From Ampullaceana balthica (Eukaryota; Mollusca; Gastropoda; Lymnaeidae): 64,000 nucleotides of DNA. Shown in pieces: positions 11,210-22,300 of this stretch. The DNA is taken from assembly GCA_944989445.1 (NCBI GenBank), contig CALYLW010000018.1, positions 842,430-906,429 on the forward strand. Direction: 5' to 3'. The translations under genes were made by a program, and so were the position numbers. Below the pieces are notes generated by a model that was not told the DNA's origin, did no database searches, and was given only the letters and a program-made list of their open reading frames with translations. How positions within the stretch are numbered: the first letter of the stretch is position 1; each line of letters opens with the position of its first letter.

Positions 11210-11450
11210 AGGTTAAAAAAATGATTTTTAAAAACTACGTTTTTTCAAATGGACTAAAAAGAGAAAAGTGATTTAAAACTTGTAAGTTCAAGTGCTTTCT
11301 TTTAATATGACTAAAAACGTGGGGCGAGTGTTTGGTATAAAAATTAAAGATTTCTAATTTAGAAGGCAAAAGAGAGATCTATAAGTGAGAGTATGAGTGA
11401 ACTGCATATGTTAAACCTCATAAGCGCCCGCCCCACGTTTTTAACACACA
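11210..11450. repeat. Second, half foldback copy with an inverted loop
   Basis: One arm (GACTAAAAACGTGGGGCGAG at about 11309-11328) is followed by the roughly 70-bp loop of the 10420 element in the opposite orientation (GTTTGGTATAAAAATTAAAG onward). It ends with GCGCCCGCCCCACGTTTTTA. The distal arm is missing. Confidence 0.6.
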
Positions 11451-11460
11451 AAAAAATTTA

Positions 11461-12410
11461 ACAAATAAGGGAAATTATCCTATCATGTGGAAATGTAAGT
11501 GGAAGAAGTCTTATAAGACAGTAGTTATTTAATAATTATTCCCTCCCTTTAAATCTTTCAATAACTAATTCGCCTTTTAACAATATTAATATTTAACAAA
11601 CTAATTTTTGAAGAAAAAAATATTAATTAGAAGAAAATTTTATCCCGTTTTCCGTCTTAACCACTGACATAAAGATATGCCTCTGGATGAAGTAAAGTAC
11701 ACTTCCAAGTTACAAGTTGTTTGTAAATCACTTAGCCTGGCGGACGGCGAAATACACAACTTATCCAAGGTGGTAACTGGAACTATGCGATGATGTGGAG
11801 GCAAGGAATCGCATGACCAGGGGAGAGAACAAACAGTTAAACAGTGTGTGTGTGTGGAGGGGGGCGGGTGGGGGGGGGGTAACAAGTACAATTACCAGAA
11901 CACTTAGAAATATATTCATATAGACAAAAGTCTATTCATATTTTTCGAAACAATAACACCAACCATCATTGCCAACTAATTACATGCATTAATGATTGCT
12001 CCCATCGATGCTGTTTTTCCTTAAATGTGATGGGGTGATAAGGGCGACATACTTATTCGATATCTATATAATATCTGGCCACGTGTATATCTTAGGTTCT
12101 GTGCTGCGAAACGATCGCATGCCTGCAGCTGAAATGCGTGTATCATCTTCATGTTAAGAGCACATGAGAACGTTGTCGAAATTTCCATACATCAAATATA
12201 AGGAACAAGTTGATATATATTCATTAACATCAAAATAATGTTGATGCTGCTTCTCAGTATGATCTTCTTGTTGTTTGCTTAGTTTTATATATAGCCGAAT
12301 GAGCGGTCGTAAAATTATTTAAATAAAAGTCTTTATACCTCACCCAGGCGATAAGAATGTTTCTATAAAGGAAACAATTGAAAGGGCTTATTTCTGGGTC
12401 TTCTCGCACA
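11461..12410. other. No gene recognised
   Basis: Mostly AT-rich sequence with a short GT/G-rich simple repeat near 11846-11880. No splice-consistent exon or mobile element could be supported. Confidence 0.5.
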
Positions 12411-12411
12411 C

Positions 12412-12725
12412 ATGCCACTACCTCCCACACATATGACTCTACCTCCCACACACCTAACACTACCTCCCACACGTATGACTCTACCTCCCACACACCTAAC
12501 ACTACCTTCCACACATATGACTCTACCTCCAACACACCTGACTCTACCATTCAAGACACCTGACACGTCCTCCCACACACCTGACACGGCCTCCCACACA
12601 CCTGACACGTCCTCCCACACACCTGACACGTCCTCCCACACACCTGACACGGCCTCCCATACTCCTGACACTGCCTCCCACACACCTGACACGGCCTCCC
12701 ACACACCTGACACTGCCTCCCGCCC
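12412..12725. repeat. 21-bp minisatellite, two sub-arrays
   Basis: The first part uses ACCTCCCACACATATGACTCT-type units alternating with CACCTAACACT versions. The second uses CCTCCCACACACCTGACAC plus GG/GT/TG endings. The unit length is a multiple of three, so long open frames appear on both strands. No splice or start context supports translation. Confidence 0.88.
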
Positions 12726-12871
12726 CAAGTTATAGTGAACAAGTGGTTTCAAACACCCATGTTACTAAATGAACATATATTGGCATTACATGATAGTTAA
12801 CTCGTCCACAACCACTTGTATTAAGGTTATTACAACCCGTTTTAGTTAATACATAACTTTGAAAAAGATAC

Positions 12872-12957
<86 letters not shown>

Positions 12958-12972
12958 ATATATATATACCCG
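12872..12972. repeat. (TA)n/(TG)n microsatellite
   Basis: About 70 bp of uninterrupted TA repeats, followed by a short TG run and more TA. Confidence 0.95.
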
Positions 12973-13242
12973 TTGAAGTTCATCAGTGTCTTGAACTTGT
13001 TTTGAATTTCTCCAAGTAATTGAGTTGACACTGATATACGATGCCACTGACCCTAGTTACGCCACTGTCATGGCGAGTCGATTGTTAACTTTGCATTCTC
13101 TGTGTTCCTCACTCAGCGAAATGTCAATGGCTTGTATCATTACTGTGAAAAACAAATGTATAATAATAATGACACATAAGACATATATCTCAGTATATCT
13201 TTAAACATAAATGAATGCTTCCTATTTTAGTTTGTTTAAATT

Positions 13243-13567
13243 CACTCGAAATTGATGGTAAAAACTCGACATTGATGGTAATAACTCGACATTGATAGTA
13301 AAAACTCGACATTGATAGTAAAAACTCGACATTGATAGTAAAAACTCGACATTGATGGTAAAAACTCGACATTGATGGTAAAAACTCGACATTGATGGTA
13401 AGAACTCGACATTGATGGTAAAAACTCGACATTGATGGTTAGAACTTGACATTGATGGTAAGAACTCGACATTGATAGTAAAAACTCGACATTGAGGGTA
13501 CAAACTCAATATAGATAGTAAAAACTCGACATTGATGGCAAGAAATCGACATTGATGGTAAGACTGT
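13243..13567. repeat. 20-bp minisatellite
   Basis: About 16 copies of AAAACTCGACATTGATGGTA, with GATAGTA and AAGAACTCGA variants. Confidence 0.92.
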
Positions 13568-15165
13568 TGAAGGAATCGATGTTATTTCACAGCCGTACCC
13601 ACCCCGTCCTTAGCCACATCCCAAAAGTTTTTTTTTAAATGAATATTCCCCTCTTATTCTACACTCCCACACAAGGGCTTAGTGGCAACCAAACTTAAAA
13701 AGGCCAAGGTATCTTGTCTATATTTTAAAAAAATATCGAGTTCCAGTTATCCCAAGGAATAAACACAAGTGTCTGACTGTCTGGTCCATCGAACATTCGA
13801 TCAAAGTGTTGGGTAAGTACAGTTTTACCTCTTGGTGGGCGTACACTGGGTTTATTTCAATCAAATCTTATTCGAAATAAGCTCATCTCTGTTGAACCAT
13901 AAACATTTTGACAATGTGTTCAGTATAAATTTGCAACTATAAATAAACGTCTTTATAGCATTAATTATATAAGTTTTGCTTCGTTACCGGAATATTTATT
14001 TGCAACAAGCTATTTAACTCGCTTTTCGTTTGGTTTGTAAAAGAAACATAACTTGTATTGCTTTATTGGTGCAAACGTAAACTTTAAGAACTGGTTAAAA
14101 AATACAAATTTTAAATAGCAAAATCACACACATTCCGATTCAATAACGCATTGAATTCGACACGCTTGATTAAGGGTCAAAGACCAATAGAGATTTGTAA
14201 AAAGTAGCTTAATAATAACAAGTACAGAGACTTGGCGCTTTTATCGATAGATGTAAATAAATAAAATAAAAATAAATAATCCCTTTTCAGACCATAACGG
14301 TCTATGATGCAAGTGAAGTAGCGTTCACAAGTTTTACATTTATAAATGTATCAATATGATTTACATCAATATTTTATTTTAAAATTTCAAAATGATCTAT
14401 CTTTAAATATTTTTTAAAAATGAAACAAGCATTTCAACAAAAAAAATAATAATTCCATTTAGAGTTCCCAATTTTGAAGATGAAGTGTATTTCCAGGAGA
14501 TCCAATAAATAAAAAATTTTCCAATTTGTTTCACAGATTAACTCCTTTAATAAATTGTTCTTTTAATTAAAAAAATTTGATCATCAATATTTAGAAAACG
14601 TTTCACTAAATGCTGATTTTGAATAAATTTTGAAGCTGACATTTTCCCTCCACGTATAAATCTCCTCTAGATATCCCATTACGTAAATCCATAGGTACGG
14701 GGGAAAACCACCATTTTATCCACGTATCAAACATTTGTGACGATATATATATGGTGATAATAAAAGATTCTATTTTCTAGAAGGCACGCAGAACAAAAGT
14801 TTTATTACTATCACAAAACATGATGATCGACAAACTTCATTTAATAGAAACTAAAAGTCACATTTCTTATTAAATATTTATTTAAAACGATTTTTAAAAA
14901 TGTCTGGCTAAATATTGCAAAAACATTTTACCTGTACATTGAATGATTTTCTTAAAGTAAAAGCTTTCGCCATCAAGGCACGAGGACAAAACATTCCAGG
15001 ACTTATCCGGACTTTATCATTTCAAATTAGACCACATTATATTGTTCCGTTATCTTTAGATCGAATTTACAACAAAAGTCTTAACGACAAAGAGTCAAAC
15101 TTTAAAAAAAACTTATCTAACATCGAATCATGCAACAGTTCAAATATAGCCAAAAATATAGCAAA
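13568..15165. other. No gene recognised
   Basis: AT-rich sequence. A SINE-related scrap lies at about 14280-14325. No exon could be supported by splice sites plus homology. Confidence 0.5.
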
Positions 15166-15169
15166 CCTT

Positions 15170-15594
15170 AGGCTTATATTTTAGTTGGCTCTATAATACT
15201 GTTTATATAGCAAAACTGAGGCTTATATTTTAGTGGGCTCTATAATACTGTTTATATAGCAAAACTGAGGCTTATATTTTATTTGGCTCTATAATACTGT
15301 TTATATAGCAAAACTGAGGCTTATATTTTAGTTGGCTCTATAATACTGTTTATATAGCAAAACTGAGGCTTATATTTTAGTTGGCTCTATAATACTGTTT
15401 ATATAGCAAAACTGAGGCTTATATTTTATTTGGCTCTATAATACTGTTTATATAGCAAAACTGAGGCTTATATTTTAGTTGGCTCTATAACACTGTTTAT
15501 ATAGCAAAACTGAGGCTTATATTTTAGTTGGCTCTATAATACTGTTTATATAGCAAAACTGAGGCTTATATTTTAGTTGGCTCTATAATACTGT
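15170..15594. repeat. 49-bp minisatellite
   Basis: Nearly nine copies of a 49-bp unit beginning TTGGCTCTATAATACTGTTT and ending GGCTTATATTTTAG, with very few substitutions. Confidence 0.93.
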
Positions 15595-15685
15595 TTTCAT
15601 CTGACATTAATACAAGCAATGCGTATTTAAAAACATTTAAATCTCTAATAAAAATGCAGGACTAAACACAAACCATAGATAAGCG

Positions 15686-15760
15686 TAGGACGCAATAATC
15701 TTCTGTATAGAAGGAGCGTCTGTAAACAGATAAGATAAGATAAGATAAGATAAAAAAAGA
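15686..15760 (+). mobile_element. 5'-truncated SINE, tail only
   Basis: GGACGCAATAATCTTCTGTA and AGAAGGAGCGTCTGTA, followed by (GATAA)5. This is the 3' end of the SINE seen complete on the minus strand at 18625-18927 and 20113-20392. Confidence 0.7.
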
Positions 15761-16109
15761 TTTTTTTTGAGAATTTCAAGCTTTATTGGTATTTTTATTA
15801 TTATTGGGATCCAGTTAAATATTTGCTGGTTCATTCATTTATTGAAAATTTCATTGACCCTACATATTATTTCTAAGCCAAAATATAAACGTATTATATC
15901 TAGGCAACTGGTTTTGAATATATTCACAGGAAATAATTTCGGAATGAACTTAATCTCAACTTGCAAAGTTTATCATGTATATCAATACTGTAGTTTCTAA
16001 AGATTATGTACGAGAGATGAGGAGCGATAAAATCATTGAATAATCTTCAAATCTTTTCTAACTAAGGGTTCATACATTCAAAGTGTAAAAATTTACACAT
16101 GTATTTTTA

Positions 16110-16113
<4 letters not shown>

Positions 16114-16153
<40 letters not shown>

Positions 16154-16180
16154 TCATTAATATATATATATGTATATATT
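16114..16180. repeat. (TA)n microsatellite upstream of the transporter gene
   Basis: Two TA runs separated by CTCATTAA, about 30-95 bp upstream of the transporter start codon. It sits where a core promoter or 5' UTR might be, but I cannot define a start site. Confidence 0.8.
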
Positions 16181-16210
16181 CCTTTGTAATACATCTTGGG
16201 GGTCAAGCCG

Positions 16211-16336
16211 ATGACAACCATGTCTGACCCAGAACATAGTTCCACCCCAGATGGACAGGACAATAAGGCATTCACGGGTGACCAAAAGACGATGGGCCTT
16301 GAGAATCCAACTTTTTCTTGTGCTCCAGACGGCCAG
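16211..16336 (+). CDS. Transporter exon 1: cytosolic N-terminus
   Basis: Begins MTTMSDPEHSSTPDG. The ATG is the first after an in-frame TAA at about 16187; a second Met is at codon 4. It is hydrophilic, rich in D, P, S and T, and ends CCAGACGGCCAG at a GTAATC donor in phase 0, matching exon 2. The assignment rests on position, open frame and phase rather than on sequence similarity. Confidence 0.6.
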
Positions 16337-19300
16337 GTAATCAAATTGTTTCGTTGCATACTCCAGATGGCCAGGTAATCGGATAGTTTCAGATCAGGGG
16401 CGGATTAAGACTGCACGGGGCCCTTGGCTGCAATTCAAACTGGGGACCAATCCAGCCAGCGTTCCTTTAAATAAAATGATTGCTAGCAGCTAATATAAGA
16501 CTGTAACTTGTAACTAAATAGTCCATTGGTTCCGGTTTGCTAGTATCCTAAAATGACAATTTAAAAAAAAAGACAAATGAAAAAATAAAATAAAGGGGCT
16601 GTGCTCCTACTCACCGTTCCTTCTGAAATTTGACTGTGTGAAAATAAAAAGACGTCCCTCTGCGTGCGCTATTTCAAAGCATTAGTGAAGAAGTTTTAGA
16701 ATAGTCTCCATTCTTTGGGGGAATGTAATTACGACGACAGCGATCAGTTTAAAAAGGTTTACAGACAAAACGGAAAGTAGGAAAGACAAAAATTATTTAT
16801 TCATCAAACAACGAACAATTTAAAGACGTCTCTGAAATATACACCGAAAAAAAAATAAAAATAAAAAATTACCGTATTTTTTTACCGTTTAAACTTTCAG
16901 ATTAATGTTGATTCACTGGCCAATACAAATGCCCCCAAAATAGAAGACGAAGAGCAACTCGACCTTCGGTTCGGGTTTTGGAGGTTCAAGAGTGAGATGA
17001 TGGGCAGACTTTTCTCTAGACTCTCTGTGTTCAGCTTGATGACTGGCGCCGTCGCCATGTTGTCAGTCGCGGGAATAAAGATCATCAATATGTATGTAAG
17101 TAGATCACTTTGGGGGTCATGCAATGTGAAGGTCATTTTCTAACTGAGAGGAAGTCCGTGAAACGGAAAAGTAGACAAAACAAATTCACCAGTGGATATA
17201 TTTTTCATATGGTCGATTCAACTGATGGCTTCATTCTTTGTTGGATTTATTGGAAGCGAACAATAAAAATTGTCCCAAAGCTCCGGATCTCGGATATTAA
17301 ACACTTTCATCAAGTCTTGGATATCTTACGGCCAAAGCCCGAAATCGGCCACTTCGCGAAATGGCCGGCCAATTGACAAGTGGCAAATGATGCTGTAAAA
17401 CTAGCCGGCCGAAGCCAGAAATTCGGACATTGGCCGGCCAGTTCACGAATCGGCTATGGTCGATTGGCCAAGGCCCGAAAAAAAGGAGTCATGATCAGAT
17501 TTAAAGGTTGACTAATAAGTTTTGATATTTAGCATTGATTGTTAATTAAAAATGATAAAAAATCAGTTACAAAAGTGAAACTTATTAAGTATATTAAACA
17601 GTTTTGTATATCACTTATAACAACAGGATGAACTTTTATGACATTTTGAATTACATAATCGTTTTTATTCATGCTTGTGCAGTGATTTGTTGCGCACTTT
17701 GTACTGTTATTGCATCGAGTGTTGCCTTGGAAAACCAGTCTGTGATTGGGAAGACACGGCGGTTCGCAATGATTTTTCTTCGTGTCCACTGCTCTAGTGT
17801 GAGCAGTTTCTCGTGTACAATGGAAAACTCGCTTCAGGAATACAGTTATTTGAGAACACCAACTCATGTTCTTACCTTGTAGAAGCCATGACAACTTCAA
17901 GATGTTTCTTGGATCACCGCGACCTCTGTCAACATCTGGTATACGAACGCGGACGTATTCTCACTTTCACTGGTGGGAATTTTGCATCTGAATTTCTAAG
18001 CATCTTCGCTGCCTGATCTTGCTAACTGTTGTGAGCTGCTGTCCTTTTCTTCATCATTTCTTGTTTATCATGACATAGCCTGAAAGTTATTTTTATTTCT
18101 GCATCCTTCCTCTGATTCACTGTAGATTTCACAATTTGCATGCAGATCTGTGCCGCAGTAATTTTTTTTTAAATGGGCCGAACTACACTCTTTTTCACAT
18201 ACTATACACACCTTTTTCGCGTGTTTTTAGTCAGACAATCGGTCTGAACTTTCCGATGGTTCCCACCACCAGCACTGCAGCATCTCCATTTCTAGAGCCA
18301 GTCTATGAATTTATACCTTCGCCCATTTCTTTTTGGGACGTTGATAAGGTCTTCCTCCGTAGCTGCAGTATCGTTAGACTCTCTGGGCAGATTTGAGGTA
18401 CTCCCCAAAACATTTGCTTTGCAGCCCAAACATGGCGTCATATGGTGACTGATGAATGCCTTGGTGAAAAAGAACGGTTTTTCGTGAATTGAACAAATGT
18501 GAGACTCTCAGCCCAATGTCGTGATTCATTTGTTTGCTTCCATGTCATCATTATATTCTGAACATCTTCATTGGCACGTTCGACGGAACCTTGGCTTTGA
18601 CTATGCCTCGGTTTTCAGTGTACAAGTTATCTTATCTTATCTTATCTATACAGACGCTCCTTCTATGCAGAAGATAGTTGCGTCCACAGACCATGACAGA
18701 TGATCTGTTGGCAAGTGATGCAGCATTCACAGGCCACGGCTTTGTGGGTTTCCCACGCATTACCCAGCCGCCTAACTACATGTAGTGTTAGGTACCCATT
18801 TGGAGCGGGGTGACTCAGGGAAGCCCTAGGCCCCGGGAAACAGACCCTTGCCTTCACACGGATTCGAAACCCGTGACCATCGGTACGACAGTCCAGTGCG
18901 CTGCCACTCGACCACCGCGTTTTAGTTAAGGCCACATGTACTCACAATCTAACCACTGTGTCAAAATAATAAGAAATAGTCACAATGGCTGGACCTTCTC
19001 CGAAAAGGGACAGACTAACGCAAATATTATCGTCACAGCGTGGCACACTTTTTCCTACCACGTACACACCATAAACACACCAGAAGCGACAGATGTGCCG
19101 CTAACGGGCAGTCTTCCATTACCACATCGGGCTTTGGCCGGCCAAGGCCTGAAATACAATTGTTGGTTGCAAGTACTTGGGGCTTTGGTCAGACTTGTCG
19201 GCCAAAGCGCAAATTGGCCGGCCAATTCATGAAATGATCGAACGTCGGGCTTTGGCCGTAACAGATATAAAATAAAGTCAGAGAAAATGGGATAAACAAA

Positions 19301-22300
19301 ATTGTATTAAAAAAAAGAGGTCACAGAAACTGGACCAATCCATTTAGAGCTAACAAATTGTGCCAATCAATTCACATCAAAGAAACTTGATCAATCGTTA
19401 TAGGTCTAACAAACTAGGTCAGTAAACCAGGTCAAAGAAAACTGGACCTGTCTATCTAGGGCGAACAGACTGGGTCAATCAATCCAGGTCAAAGAAACTT
19501 GATAAATCTTTTTCAGGTCAAAACAAATTGGGTCAGTGAAACAAGTTCTAAGAAATTGGACCAAACTCTTCAAGTTAAAACAAACTGGGTAATAAACCAG
19601 GTCAATGAATATGGATCAATCTAACCATGAGGTCAAACAAAATTAGTAAAATGAAAACAAAAGTAGCGATGCTGACCACTCGTTATCTCATATTTCAGAT
19701 GACGCCTCTCCAGACCCAGTTTCATCTCAAAGGCGTCACAAAGGAGGACTTCACGAGGGCCCATTCCATCGGAGTTGTTATTTCATGTTTATTCTTTGGC
19801 TACCTGGGAAGTGTAGGTATTGTATAATGTTTGTTCTGTGGCTACCTGGGAAGTGTGGGTATTGGCGATGTCAACCACGGCAAGTGGAAAAAAATACAAT
19901 TCTCACAAGGCGATTTTTACATATAAAAAATAGTAACACTAACAACACTGACTCGCACATTCAGACACACGCACACGAACACTCACATAAACACATTACA
20001 ATGGCTTAATGACGTCGCTAGGGGTTCTCTTTAATCAATTAGGCAAATGTTCAACTTGTAAGAGAACATTTTTATTGTGGCTTTTGTATACCAAAGCCAT
20101 AACTTCAAGTCGTCTTATCTTGTCTTATCTATACAGACGCTCCTTCTATACAGAAGATTATTGCGTCCACAGACCATGTCGGTCTGTTGGCAAGTGATCC
20201 GGCGTTCACAGGCCACAGCTAAGAGGGCTACACGCATTACCTAGCCGCCTTTTTTTCCCCCTAACTAGTGTCAGGTACTCATTTGTAGCTGGGTGGACTC
20301 AGGGACACCCTTGGCCCCCGGGAACAAATCTCTGCCGTCACAGGGATTCGTCGGTACGCCAGCCGAGCGCGCATGCTACTCGACCACAAGTTAAATGTGT
20401 ATACCCCATTGTAAATCTTTGAATGTGAGCGAACAATTCATGTTAAAAAATTGTATTCCATCCATAAATTCATGTACAACTCCTTTAGCCCAGCTTTCAT
20501 TTCATGTTAAGTTCTATCTCCGTGTTACAATGTAACTGTCATGTTAAGTTTTATCGCCGTGTTACAATGTAACTGTCATGTTAATTTCTATCTCCGTGTT
20601 ACAATGTAACTGTCATGTTAAGTTCTATCTCCGTGTTACAATGTAACTGTCCTGTTAAGTTCTATCTCCGTGTTACAATGTAACTGTCATGCTAAGTTCT
20701 ATCTCCATGTTACAATTTAACTGTCATGTTAAGTTCTATCTCCGTGTTACAATGTAACTGTCATGTTAAGTTCTATCTCCGTGTTACAATGTAACTGAAC
20801 CTCTCACAGTTTGGAAAGATCAACATTCCAGTTTGGATCGGCATCGCTTCTTTCCTGAGTGGCCTGGCCATGATGGCCCCCCGCCCTTGTCCACTTGGCC
20901 AACCCATTCAAACTGTAAGTCTAGTTGTCCACTTGGCCAACTCATTCAAACTGTAAGTCTAGTTGTCCACTTGGCCAACCCATTCAAACTGTAAGTCCAG
21001 TTGTCCACTTGACCAACCCATTTGAACTGTAAGTCTTGTATCAATCAAATTAAGTTTTGACACGTAGTTACTCACACTTATAAACGCCTTGAAAATATGA
21101 ATTCAATTTCCCATTTCTTAAATAATATCAACAATTTTACTTTATGAAATACTAAAAATACGATTATATGTTCGCCTTTACAAACTAAATTTCCTTACTT
21201 TCCTATGTTATTAGAGTTATTGACCATGCCACAAAAGATTCATTCTACGCGATGTTCCTCATGTGTACAGACGTCTCGCAACAGCCTCCACCAACACCAG
21301 AGGTAAACATTCATTGTCTTATTACAAACAGCCCCATAGATAACCCGTTGATAATGTATTACCACCACACCAAAGTTACCCATTGGCTAGAAATAAACGT
21401 ATAAAATATATATATATTTTTAAATATGTACATTCCAGATGCCGAAGAATGTTTAATTTGTAAAATAATTTCGTAATTATTGCTATGTGAAAGTTGATTT
21501 TAACAGTATTTAACATTAAAATAAAGAATAACTAGATACGCCTTGCGGCGTAGCATACGCCGTTGACTTGTGCATGGATAGTGCAAAGAAAGGGGGTAAA
21601 GAACGGACACAAACTACAGCACGAAGAAATCAAAATAACGCGAGTGAACGTCGGTGGGGGGGGGGTAACAACCGACGCATTGTTGGTCTCGAGACATTTG
21701 CACTGCGGTTATCTACCTGCCTACCACACTCACCACCCTAGCTTGCCAACCATAAACTGTGGTTGGCCGACCCTAGTGAGGGTCAGCCATGTTCTCAAAA
21801 AGGGGGGGGGGACGGGCAAAAACACAAATTAAATTTTTTTTTACAATATTTTCGCTGGCGCTGGAACTCATGGCCTTCCACGTGTAAGGCGGACGTGATA
21901 ACCACTACACTACGAATCTCGTGTTATCCTGTAAAGGAACAACACAAGTGAACACAAGAACCATTGTTGGTCTCGAGACATTGGTCGACCCCAGCGAGGG
22001 TCATTCGTCATTCTCATTTGCACATACTCACTTTGGTGAATGATATATATGTATATATATATATATTTTACCATTGAGAACCCGCGTAACACAAATTCAA
22101 AACACCAAGTGATTTCAATCTGTATCATGATGGATTAGGGTTGCCAGATGGCTGTCTAAAAAATACCGGACACTTGTGTCGACTGTCGATGGTACAAAAA
22201 GCCAAAATAGCAACATGAATCATTATTGTTTTGGGATCATTGAATAGGTTTAGTGAACTGTGTGAATTCAAAAAGGGCTGTAGTCTGTAAATGTCATTAA

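Noticed and set aside
11640..11891. Proline/Ser-rich minus-strand frame
   Set aside because: Depends on a GT/G-rich simple repeat; no homology or splice support.
14901..15184. Possible upstream exon of the transporter
   Set aside because: The frame has no ATG at its start, its end is satellite sequence, and exon 1 at 16211 already supplies an initiator in the right phase.
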